Positions 47,795-59,949 of a DNA stretch of 64,000 bases are shown one piece after another. Source of the stretch: Lates calcarifer. Its lineage: Eukaryota > Chordata > Actinopteri > Centropomidae. The stretch's first letter is position 1; each line of letters opens with the position of its first letter. A model generated the notes under the pieces. It worked only from the letters and a program-made list of their open reading frames with translations, searched no databases and was not told the origin of the DNA. The DNA lies in the NCBI RefSeq assembly GCF_001640805.2, contig NC_066844.1:15119543-15183542 (forward strand), in the 5' to 3' direction. The translations under genes were made by a program, and so were the position numbers.

Positions 47795-50401
47795 ATGGAG
47801 TCTGTATCACATGATCACAACACCTCCTCAACTTCTGCAGGGAGGGCATGCAGTGCCAGTGTGAGTGACAGGCAGCGTGAGCCAATGAGCTTCGCACCAA
47901 ATCCAGTTCTTGTCCCAGACAGGGACAGCCTTCCGCTGAAGAAGAGGGACCAAAGACCGAGCTCACCGTCACAGCAGCAGCAGTGCGATGCTGCGACATT
48001 CAAGGCGCCTTACCCTTACAAGAGCCACGGCGAGTTAAAAACAAAATACACAAGCCCATTTCAGCCAGTGCCGAGACGGGTTCCTGCGCTCTACCAGCCC
48101 TGGACGCAGACTCATACATCCCCCAGGTCCAAACCTCATGTGTTATCTGCATTCAGGGAGCATCATGGCTGGGCAGAGTGGAGAGAGTTCAACCCCCTGC
48201 ACCCTGGATGGGACTTTCCCCACCACTATCACCACAGCCACTTACCTGGCACACCTGCAGTCCAGCCAGGCCATCCACACCACCCCTCCAGGTTCAGCCC
48301 TATCTCCCTGGTCTCTGAGGGTTTCCACAGAATGGGTGGAGGGTACAGTTGGGAGCAGTTCAAGACATCAAGGGACAAGAGTTTGAATGCAGATAGGCAG
48401 AGCAATGGCAGGAATAAAGGACCGTATGTGAGGCGAAGAGAGTATTTTCCCAGGGTTGAAAAAGCAAGTCCTCCGTCGTTGAGCACATGCCTACCTCACT
48501 CTCCACACGAGGACCAACACAATTTGTTGCACAAATCAACAGACGTTGTCAAACATCCTGTTTCTGGACATTCCTTCAGAGGAGTTTCCCCTGTTGATAA
48601 CTCAAACAGCGCATACACATCCATGAAAGAGGACACATCAAAATTTTCTGTATTGCCCTCCTCTGAGCATGCTTCTTCCTCCTCTTCCTCTTCTAACCGT
48701 TTCCCCTGGCTGCTCCCTCACTTTGTGGCCGGCTCTCTGATTGAGCTCAGAGATGGGCGGCTGAGACGAGTGGAGCACCTGCAGACGGAGGACTTCCTGC
48801 TGGGATCACTTGCATGTCCAGACCTGCGCCTGAGTTGCTGCACGGTGCAAAGCATCTCCCCTTCAACCTCTTCCTCCTCTGTCTCACGCCTCCTCATTCT
48901 GCTTCACGACCAACAGTCACAGGTGATGGAAAAATCACTCTGTAGTATTAATCATTCACAGTAGACCCTTCTCAAGTAGCTGTGATTATATCTACCAAAG
49001 AATGTATTCAGGAATGACTGCAAACACAATCTTGATATTCCATCAGTTATGAATAACACTGATTGAAAGGGATTAAGAGCACAATTTCTTTAATCTTCTC
49101 AAATTTTTAATGAGAAAATACCTTCAGTCAGGTTTGTACTATGACACGTCAAAGACTAAGGTTCATGATATTTTATATTTTTCTGCTGTGAAAATACTAA
49201 ATATTTCATGTGTAGCCAAAGTCTGATTTAGCTTACTCCTCTGTACCACATTGTTGCCCAAAAACATTTCAAATGCATAAATTAGCTACACCTGACTGAC
49301 TTGTTCCTTTATTAGGACAAACAGGGGCTTTCCTGCATACAAAGCATATAACATCCTGACACTATGTACTAGCACAGAAAACATGTATTAATCCATAGCT
49401 GAAAAACTATAGTATCTTTCTGTTATAGGAAATTATTGAGCCTTTTTAACAATTTAAGCTACATATTTGTGACCTCTTTTAAAAAATGAACAGTCTGTCC
49501 TCAGTGGGAACCAATAGACTTGTGACTGAGTACCATAGAAAGGCTTATATCTCTTTGCAATAGTGAGTCACTGTAATGTCCAGTCTTCCCTCAGTCCAAC
49601 ATGAGAGATGAAGAAGCTGTGCTGTCATTTTTAAGCACATTAAACTCACATGAGGGCTTTAATTTAAGAAAATATTGATTTTGAAATGTAATGGCAGAAC
49701 CCAACTTTGCACTGGGTATTTTGTTTGTTGGTGACATTGTAATGTTTGGCATGTAGTAAATTATCTTTAAGTAAGGTCCAAGTAAGTCTAAGGTATGTGA
49801 GATACCGTTGCAACATACATTGCAAGAAGAAGCTAAGTTTCGGCCTGAATTTAAAACAAAGGTCTGTATTGAAAATCTTGAATAGGTATAAAACATAGTA
49901 AAGACTTATCTGTAATTGCTATTTGATATGAATTCAGCACAAATAGGTTTTCAAACCGGACCAACACCACCCCCTAGTAAACAAGTGTGCATGCTGCATC
50001 TCTGTCTCACTCTACTGTATACATGTGTTTTCCTCTGCTAGGAGTTGGTGGATGTCTATGTGGAGTACCCGTTCTTTGTGCGTGGGCGGGGCTGGTCCTC
50101 CTGCAGCCCCCAGAGGACTGCCCGTCTCTGTGGCCTGCAGTGCCGCCAGCTCAGCGTGGGGGACGTCTGCCTGGCCCTCACCCCCGTCTCAGCTCTACAG
50201 CCTCCACCGTCAGCCACTCTGGAGCCAAAAACCTCACCCAGGAAGTCAGAGAGAGGGTGTGAGTCCCTAAGTGTATCACACCCAGAGGTACCCCCAGGGC
50301 CACAGCAGCAAGAAGGGGGGAGGAAGAAGGGGGCAGAGGTAGTCCGGAGGAGACACTATTCCGCCCCTGAGCTAAGAGTTCCAGGGACTAATTGCATGTA
50401 G
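47795..50401 (+). CDS. ataxin-1-family protein with AXH domain, 2 coding exons
   Basis: Nuclear transcriptional co-repressor-type protein; ataxin-1 proteins bind Capicua through the AXH domain. Exons: 47795-48922 and 50042-50401 (495 aa), phase 0 at the junction. The N-terminus has LPLKKRD, matching the conserved LPPKKRE of ATXN1. A long low-complexity Ser/Pro/His-rich part has only a four-Gln run, so no polyglutamine tract. The AXH domain spans the junction: FPWLLPHFVAGSLIELRDGR, VEHLQTEDFLLGSL, then VYVEYPFFVRGRGWSSC and CRQLSVGDVCLALTP. The C-terminus has RRRHYSAPEL, aligning with the ATXN1 14-3-3/U2AF-ligand site KRRWSAPES (Ser776); the Trp is Tyr here. Much shorter than ATXN1 (about 815 aa). 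It may be a third vertebrate ataxin-1 paralogue besides ATXN1 and ATXN1L; orthology is unresolved, so I give no symbol. Confidence 0.9.
48923..50041 (+). other. AXH-splitting intron
   Basis: A 1.1-kb GT-AG intron between the two halves of the AXH domain. AT-rich; no exon or element recognised inside. Confidence 0.7.
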
Positions 50402-51555
50402 TGAAGAGGGTCACTGGTTTATGGGCAGGGAGAAAGTCAGTCTCTTCTAAGCTCTGCTATATTCAGCCTATATTTGCTGTCTTTTCTACCTCCTGAATCA
50501 TATTTCTGTGCTTGACTGTCTTTTTAATTGTATCTAAGGAGTAAAGGCTAGAGAAAAACAATAAGCTTGACTCTCAGGATCCCCTAGAGGTTATATTAGC
50601 ACATATTTATCAAGGCAAGTCAGGGATCACACGCTGATTATGAGAGTTGAATTATGTGAGTTAAACATTACATCTTCTGTGAGCCTGATCTCTGCCTGGT
50701 CTTTTGTAACAGAATTAAACTTTATTCATGTGAAAGAACTCTTCTTAAGAGAAAGAGCCATCGTGTAAAAATATGTCGCCGCAGGGAGCTGCTTCAGTAA
50801 CACTGAATTTGAGAAAGATCTTGTAGGCTCAAGGATATTGTTTTCTTTCTCAATCTGACGGTTCATATCTTTCTGGCAGTCCTGACAGAATCAGCCCACG
50901 TTCCTTGAAAAGCACATAAATAATACTCCCTCAGGTCATTCAGTGCTGATGATATCATTTAAAGCTTATCTCTCTTCTGCCTAATATTATGTAAGAGTTC
51001 TTCATGCTCATAAATGAGAGTTTGAGAGGGAATTTTACATTGACAATCAACACCGTTTTTGATTGTATCAGTAGGATTTAGTTTTACGCTTCTACCTCTA
51101 TTTTCTATTTACGGTGACAGATGTAATTGTGTGTTTTTAACAGTGTGGGCTGTGATGTAATATGCTTTGCTGGAAGCTTTCAGCTTCTGCAGTGAATGTC
51201 ATTGTGAATGCCTTTATTTGCCAGGTTGTCAAATGCGCACATTATGTAAAGTATGTGCTTTGCTTTTTGTGCTAATGTGTATTTTAGGAGGCTTGTGCTA
51301 TTCTACGTACTTTAAAAGCACAATCTGTTATCAGTGCATGGCTTCATGTGTCAGCACTGTGATGTAATTTCTTTCTGAGTACACACAGTTCACACATAAT
51401 CAACTGAATGGGGCAAAATTGAAATGTGGACCATGTGGGCTCAACCATGATGTCAAAGTTGTGGCAGACAGGTTGCTGTAAACCTGATCATGGATTCAGT
51501 CTTTAACTTGTGAAGCAGTTTTCTCACTGTTGAATAAAATGGTGTGTAAAAATTG
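50402..51555 (+). other. 3' UTR of ataxin-1-like gene
   Basis: Untranslated sequence after the TAG stop. A consensus AATAAA at 51533-51538 predicts an end near 51555. This leaves about 400 bases to the likely 3' end of bmp7, transcribed towards it. Confidence 0.5.
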
Positions 51556-51931
51556 CTGCATATTTTTTTTATTCATTTTCCAAAAAAGAAACTATACCAC
51601 TGGGCGACAAAACACCATTTGACAAAGTCCAGTTAGTAGCCGTTCTCCTGCTTTCAATCACAAATGGATCACTGATCACAACAAATGGAAATGTGATCAT
51701 GGCATCTTAGATTTTCAGATTTCCTCCATCTGCTGAAGAAGATTGTGTAATATGATCAAAAGCTTCAGAATAGCTACTAAATGAGTCTTGTAGAGATTGT
51801 TTTGGCAACTACTGTTTCCAATGTCAAGAATGAACTTTAAGTCTCAACATTAGTTGAATTTATTAGCCGAAGCTGCTTTGAATGCCACTGTAAAAAAAAA
51901 ACTGTATTGAAGCCAAATATGGTAAAAAATA

Positions 51932-51950
51932 ACACACACACACACACACA
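51932..51950. repeat. (CA)n microsatellite
   Basis: About nine CA units in the gap between the convergent 3' ends. Confidence 0.9.
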
Positions 51951-51973
51951 TGATTCTTGTTTGATAGTTTCCA

Positions 51974-52931
51974 TTTATTCAACTAGTTTAATCTGACAAA
52001 ACAAAATTACAGCCTCTGCTTGATCACCTGCAGCTCTGCTCTGACTCCAGAAGGCAGCTGCAGACGGGGGTGATGGTGCACACCCTAATGTCCGCCTCAT
52101 GAAGATGAATCACTGACATCTTGCAGACTGTATGCCTTTCACAGACCTGGTGACATATGTCTGCATGAGGAAACTAGGCCCAAAAGCCAGGCCTTTCTAT
52201 CCCACACACTGTTATTAATGGTCTTGGCTGTCATTCCTTCGCTGAGCTCCCCTACATCAGCAGCACACACTCGAGCTGCCAGATGTCTTACACTTGACCT
52301 GATATGACTGCCCTGCTGAACAACCAGTTCAACACCAGTGAAGTTTGTTGCAGAGCATTTTTCTCTGATCAGGAAATAAGTTCATCCTAACTGTTCCAAA
52401 AGAGAAGGTGCAACGGTTCAACAGGATGGTGGAGATTTAAAGTTTTATGAGCTGTGTAATATGTTATCAAATGCACATTTCCACCCAGGCAACTTCTTAT
52501 ATTCTCATGCCTGATATCGTGACAGAATTTAAAAGCAGATATGTGTTGTACTCTATATGATCTCTGCATACAGGGGAAATGGTTGAAACGTTTTACATTA
52601 TGTTTTAGCGATCCATGTTTTGTTTGAGCTTCTGAAGTGACTCCACAAAGCTCTGAGTCTTTTTAGGGCACTTTCTCTCGTCACATTAAAAGGAAACAAA
52701 GAAAATCCTTTGTTCAGCCTTTTCCCTGTGACCAGAAATTCTGATTGGGCTGTAATACTGCATGGGCGGCTCAGCTGCTGGTCATAAAAACGGTCCCAGA
52801 GAATAAAGCTTGTTCTGTGGCAGGAGCTCCCCAATGACCAGGCAGTCAATCATCTTGTCTCTGCTTCCTCCACCTCTGCCTTTTTAAGCATCCCTCTGGA
52901 TTTGCGGAACTCATAGGAGGTTGACAAGCGA
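51974..52931 (-). other. bmp7: bmp7 3' UTR
   Basis: Non-coding sequence follows the stop at 52934-52932. A minus-strand AATAAA at 51979-51974 is one plausible end; nearer signals could also be used. Extent is inferred. Confidence 0.4.
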
Positions 52932-55900
52932 TCAGTGACAGCCGCAGGCTCTGACCACCATGTTGCGGTACTTTTTGAGGATGACGTTGGAGCTGTCATC
53001 AAAGTAGAGCACTGAGATGCCATGGAGCTGGGTGGGGGCACAGCAGGGCTTGGGTACCGTCTCTGGGTTGATAAAGTGCACCTGTGGTAGAGGAAGCATA
53101 AATCAGTCCTCACAGAACGTGGAGGTTGTAGTGAAAGCACCTGTCATCAGGGACTGTTTGGGACTTACCAGAGTTTGCACAATAGCGTGATTAGTGGCAT
53201 TCATGTAGGAGTTGAGAGGAAAAGCACATTCCCCTTCGCAGTAGTATGCTGCATAGCCCTCTGGTGCTATGATCCAGTCCTGATCAAAGTAAAACCACAG
53301 CCAAAGGGTCAGTTAACTGTCATTTCTGGTAACGAGAGGGACATTAAATGAAAATTAAATCAAATGAAATTTCCAAGTACCTGCCACCCCAAATCTCTGA
53401 AACTGACGTACAGCTCATGTTTTTTACATCCCTCTTTAGATATGCCAAGGTTATCTGAAAGTGAAATATGCAAATATGAATACACACTCATGTATTCAAG
53501 TTATAGGCCTAAAGGTCATTTTAAGTCTGTGATGATGAGTTTTTAAGAGTCCAGACACCTGTTGCTGCCTCCACTGCCTTTAGCGCATCCTGAACAGTCC
53601 TCTGAGGTTTGGAGCGGTTAGACTGGCGACCTTTGTGGCCATGGGCAGAGCGGATGCTGCGGAAACGCACCTCACTGGCTTTGAAGAAGGCAACCATGAA
53701 GGGCTGCTTGTCCTGGGGTCCCATTGCCGGTCACCAGCCCCGCCAGCTGGGGGTTCCTCCTCTGGCCTACAGGGGGAGACAGGGGGGAGCAAAGCTTAGT
53801 CTCAACCAGCCATTGAATATGACAATAACACACATCTGAGTTTCTACTAAACAATCATTTGTTCATCTTAATATGACCACAACAACCATAATCGTAACTT
53901 AAACTCTAAGTGAGTTTAAGAAGTCTCTACACAGATTTACTGAATATGCGGTGTCCCTTTTAAGCACTGGATTCAAAGAGCATTTATCATAACCATAAAT
54001 CATTACTCTAGACAAAGACTGATGGTTGTTACTCCTATGGATCCCACCCCATGACTGTATGGCAGCAACTGACCATGGCTATCTTCCAAGACCAGGTGCA
54101 GGCCTAGGTTCTGCTCAGGGTTGACCAGCCAGAGGTTACTGGTGGTGGTCAGGTCAAAAATCAGCCAGCCATCCTCTGCAGCCCAAACATCTCGCTGGTC
54201 CAGCAGCAACAACTCCACTTCACTGGGAAGAGAAAAATTGATATTTATTGTCGAGGCAGATCTACATTTCAAAGTTTTTGATTAAGTGTTTCCATGAAAA
54301 GGTGCTTCTTTGATATAAACTCAAATCTCAGATTCATTCCTTAGAAGCGAGACTTTCAACCATCCATGCTTGCCAGTAGACAAAATACAAATGGTTGAGA
54401 TGTCCACTGTGATGAATTACCTACAGTATCTCTTGTTTTCAAGTTCCTGTGCATTGATTTTCTTTCCTCTGTGAAATTAATTAAAACCAACAGCTGTCTG
54501 GAAGCTATGAAAACAATCTAAAGGCATGTGATATGCTTGGGAAAATGGCTAGCTGTCATGCTAATTATATAAAATTAGTATGTAATAGGCTAAAAAACCC
54601 CAAACTACATGTGTGGTCCTGTAATATCTACAGCGCAGATAGAAAGTATTAGGACAACTTGTTTTATGTTGTTTGGACTAAATACATCAGCACATTGGAT
54701 TTGAGGTGAAACAATGACTTTGTGGTTAAAGCACTAACTCTCAGCCTTGAGTGTGAAAGTGTTTACATCCATACTGGTCAAACAGTGTAGGAATCATTTG
54801 CATTTTTAAACATATTGCCCCAATTTTCAGATAAAGCATCAGGAAAATAAGATATTAATAACAACCAAGAGGTTTTAAGGCGAAACACTGGAATGTTGTT
54901 GATTGGCCAAGTTAGACACCTCAGTCCAACTGAGAACGTGTTTCATTTGCTGAAGACCAGACTAAAGGCAAAAAGCCCCAAAACAAGCAAAAAGTGAAGC
55001 CTGCAGTACAGGCCTGTTAGAGCATCACCATGGAAAATACCAGGTGTCTGCAAATGTTTATGGGTGGTAGATTTCAGTCAGCCTGCACTGCAAATGAACC
55101 ACATTATTAAAAATGATCATTTCAATGAAGTTTATATTAACTTCTCCACGTTGTGCCACCTAAAACTGTTCAGCTATATAGAGAAGGGGCTACATTGTTC
55201 AACACATGCGAATATAAACAACTTAAAAGTTAAAAGTATTTATGTCCTAGGGTACTGATTAAGCAGAGGGGACAAATACCGGAAGACAGTTATGACACGA
55301 GGAGAAGCGTTTCAATAAGACTGACCTATGAGTCTGCTCAGCCTAAAAAAAATGACACAACAATATGAATATCCAGGGTAAATTCCTTTCAAGAGCTAAC
55401 ACCCTGAATCATGTATTCCCCACTACAGTGAACAGCCATTATCAAAGGAGCACTTTCTTAACTCCCAAGAAGAAAAATCCTACACTGATGTGTCGTCTTA
55501 AGGGCAGATTTCACAGGCAATAGCTTTGTTTACAGATTGAGTTTCAGACCCTCAGGCAGACGTCTGTCCTTTGGTCCTGCTGCCTCCTCGTCTGTGTGGA
55601 GTTGCCTTTGTGTGTCTGTGAATGACAATGGTGTTGCCCTTTACACCATCGTCAGCCCCCGCTGTCACCGATGAAGGACTTAAATCTACTGCTTACACAT
55701 GAATCCTTCTGTTCAATGATGTGGCCCCGTGGCAGGCTGAGGCGGGCAGGTTAATGTGGTTCAGAGATTTTATAATGTGGGTGGATGGTGGAGCTTTGAT
55801 TTATGAGGAAGATCTCTAATGTTGTTATCCAGTTTCAGATGTGGTTTGAAACAAGTGTGAGAGTATCATAGAAGCTGGCAGACAGACAAAACAGGACTAC

Positions 55901-58900
55901 AGACAGTCAAACAGACAGAAACTTGAGGAATAACCACCTGTGTAACAGAGAGTATAAAATAATGTCTTGAGGGTTGAGAGTGTTTTTTGTGGTTGGAGCT
56001 GTGCATTACAAATGCAGGTCCCCTGGGTACTGTCCTGTTCTGACTGTGTAAGAGTAAACTTACTCTGGAGAGAACCCCAGTGTTTCTGTAATTGACACTA
56101 ATGTCTATGTAAACAGCTACAGTGCTGACACTAACATCAGCAGAAATAACCTGTGGGGAAATGCAGACAGACACAGCCGGTGCAGACAGCTCTGTGTGCT
56201 CGTACAGCCGCCTAACAACCACTTTACACAGAAATCACACAGTGGCATGATGTGTTGATTTAAGCTCAACCACACAACTTGTACTGTGTCACTAACATAA
56301 GAGGATAATCATATGTAGCGATGAACACATCCAGCTAACGTGAAGACTTGGAAGGTCATTTAAGAAATGCTCTAAAGGGTCAGTTTGTCTGAATTACAAA
56401 AAATAAAAAATAAAATAAAAAATACACACATACACACACACCTACACTCTAACCTATAATGCATAGCCATGCAGAGTTTTATCTTGAACTGGTTTTAGGA
56501 GCTGTGGTTTCTGCACCATCCCCAATATAAGAGAGAGAAATAGAACTTCATTAGTTTACAGTGACTGAAATAGGCCACAGCTACAGCAGCTACCAAGGCT
56601 ACAGGGGCTAAAGCTATACCAGCTGCTTTGTGACGCTGCACATAGGCCCAGTGGTGCTTTCGGCTAAATGCTAGCATGCTGCTTTTATGTAGGTATAATG
56701 TTTATCACATTCACCATTGTAGTTTGGCATAATAGCGTGCTAATGTATGCTACTTAGGACTCCACAGAAAATTACAGCTGAGACTGATGGAATGTTAAGT
56801 TCACTGTAGTTTCTTGGCAATTCAGCCAATAATTGCTATAACTGCTAATAACTGATATTTCAGTCTGGACCAAGGTAGTGGACTATGATCAACAGACTGA
56901 CATTGTCATCATCATTCACCTCTGTCATACTGGGGTGGTATCTCAAAATGATATATCTCAAAAAGTAAATAAACCAAAAAATACAAAACATTAGAGCTAA
57001 CTGAGAAAATATGTTTTACAATAATCAGTAGACTGAGCAGTCAATGTCCGAAAACACCAGACTGAGGTGACACATATGTTACAAGATTAAGTAAGCTCAA
57101 GGGTAAATATCAGCACAGAAACAGCAAAATGAATGGCACCTGAAAATAAAACACCTGTACCTATTTGGAGGCTCCTGCAGGACCTGGTAGATGCTGACTC
57201 TGAATGTCTCGTTCTCATAGCGTCCTTGGATGAAATCCTTGTAAATCCTGAACTCTGCTGCTGTGACGGCCTCTCCCTCTGGAATACGGGAAAGGTCAAA
57301 GCGGAATTCCCTTCGGTGCTGCTGGTAGAGAAGATCCTGATCCTGAACGACTATTGTGGGAAGAAAGAGAGGAAGATGTATGTACAGCAGACCTGAAGAA
57401 CAGGTGGTTTTCTGGCAGAGACAGAGGTCAGATGCTATAAATCAACATTTGATTGAAGCTTACGTTTCATCAAACTCTCCAACCATATTCTACCCAACTG
57501 CGATACCACCGTGATTAATGGTTGACTGTTTTCTCCCCAGCTGACACACATACACACAGTAAAATAATATTTCGGAACCTCGCAGGGAAAGTTTGTACAT
57601 GTGTGGAAAAAAGCAAACCACTGAGTACAATCAGATGGTAAACCAGTCAGTGGCTGCAATATCTGTCAAAACTGAGTCAAAGGCTTCTCTGATGTGTGTC
57701 GTGCTGCCCACATCTCGGAAGCACTGTGTCAGAAATAGGAAAAATCCGGCTTCCATGAGCGAAGTGATTGATCTAAACATCACTTAAGTCGAGTCTCTAA
57801 CATACATGCCAATGTGGGGGAAAAAAAACATACTGAGGGCTCAGTTTGGCTCCCTGTTTAAACTGCACACATGTGCTGACCACAAGAAAAGGCCCGTTAA
57901 GGCACTGCCCGGAAAACCACAGCAGCCAGTGTGCTTTTACAAACACACTTACGTAAAGTATAGAGAGCCACACAAATTCATGTGTGACTTAACTACCAGA
58001 GTCTGTACCACCCAGACCTCCCTGATCATTTTGCCATGTATTACTGTCCGGTGATTTCATTCTGATTGTAGAGGATGAAGTGAAGCAGCAGTAGCGGGTG
58101 GCACAGTGGGGTTTCCACCCCGCCCTGACACAGCTGAAGCTCTCTAACGCTCAGAGTTTCCATGAAAAGGTGGTCAAAAAGACCCCAAAGCTCCCTGAAG
58201 CTTTCCAGTGTCATGTTTTTATAGCGTTAGTCAATGTGTTTGTCCTTGGAAAGAGCGGTGGAGGTCTCCGGTGAAGGTGTGCAGAGCAGAGCAGCGATTA
58301 GCCACTTTAAACACATCCTGCCCAGTGGCATACAACATGACATCATCATGACATCACCCCGTGTTCCTGCTGATGGCCCACTATTGTTTCAGTGCATAGA
58401 CACCCATATGCACAATACCCTAACACTAGAAACATAAACATTTTTTCCCACAAAAGCAGGCATGCACACACACACACACACACACACAGAGTCAAAGTTC
58501 CCTAAAAACACTTCGAATGACACAAAAACACACACAAGCTGCTCATCGTTAAGAGCAGTGCATTCTGAACCCTGCGAGTCATTTGTTTGACCGCAATTAA
58601 ATGCTGGAAGGGAACGAGGGGTGTTTTTATGAAAGCAATAATTGCTTGTAAGGACTTGGTGTGTTTACGTTAGAGACCATTAGCTGCAGAGATCAGACCT
58701 CAGATATGCAAACTTCCTTCTGGGAGGCATTTCAACACTTTAGATTTCTTCTGACACTGCAGGGCCACACAGTCACAGAGCTATCATTAACCTATTGCAA
58801 TTTTATAGTAAGTGGGAGGTTTTTCTTTTTTACAGCCCACCGTGGGTGGTTTTAAGACGCATCACAATGTCTATACAGAAACAAAACTTAACACAAAAAA

Positions 58901-59903
58901 TGGTGGAAATGTGATATTCTTGAACAATAATCATTGGGTTAAGTGTTATTAATGCATCAGTCATGTTCTGTGTACTCATTTATCAAGTGGACAATTTAGA
59001 ACTTATTAAAGTTAGTGGTAAATGTTACTTTTTGCCCTTACAAATCCATGAAGTTTGTCAACATATCTTATACCCTTGACTGGTTTATTGCAGATTATTA
59101 AACCACCAAAAAGATTCTTGTTAAACAAATTTCACACATTTTGATAAATGTACTGCAGAATGCAGAGGAGAAGAAGGGTAAAAAAACAGCACGTTAAGGG
59201 AGGCCATGCAATTACGACTGGATCTTAGGAGTAAAAAGAAAGCAATTATTTTGCTCTTGGATATACAAATAATGAGAGGGTTAATGAGATTTTCCAGCTG
59301 GGCAAAAGAAAGTCTTCATCTGATCTCCTTATGCTACCTACAGATCAGCTTAGCGGGACAACAGAACACATTTCTTCCTGCTTATTCTCAAAAACACAAT
59401 ACTCCTTCTGTTCTTCAGTGAAACAGTCATTGCTCCAACTGTTAGGAGAGTGTTTTGCACCCCTTCTTTTTTGTAATGAAAGCCAGTGACATTTCTGGTC
59501 ATTAAGCCTTTTTCCCATGCTCTGCAGGTGTGTGTTGTGGTCAGTGCAAAAAAAAAAAGCCCATACTGAACGCATGTGTACTTGTCTCCAGGCAAAAGAC
59601 TTCAGCAGCAGTAAACAAAGAGGTCGACACATGAGGAGTAGCAGAGCAGAGAGCTGCAGAACAGCTTCGACTGATAAGACTGACAGCCAAGTCAGGCCTC
59701 AGTCCCTTTCTTTATGAACAACTGTACAACAGAAACTGTAAATGTGCAGATCAATAGCAGCTGCCTTCTGTAATGTTGCATGACAATGCGACTAATGCTT
59801 TTTTCCTGTGATTCTGGAGTACGACCTGTGGTTTGGCATACCAGCACAAGTAAACATATGCAGCTTTGTACATGTATGAGCATATGTGCAATGATGTGAT
59901 ATA

Positions 59904-59949
<46 letters not shown>

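Noticed and set aside
47815..48003. Minus-strand open frames across the ataxin-1-like coding exon (also 47742-47999, 48229-48486)
   Set aside because: Shadow frames of the conserved plus-strand coding exon.
54003..54073. Read-through of bmp7 exon 3 past its donor
   Set aside because: The GTCAGT donor after the SHG codons gives the phase that matches the next exon ([10 protein letters not shown]), aligned with human BMP7; read-through text has no homology.
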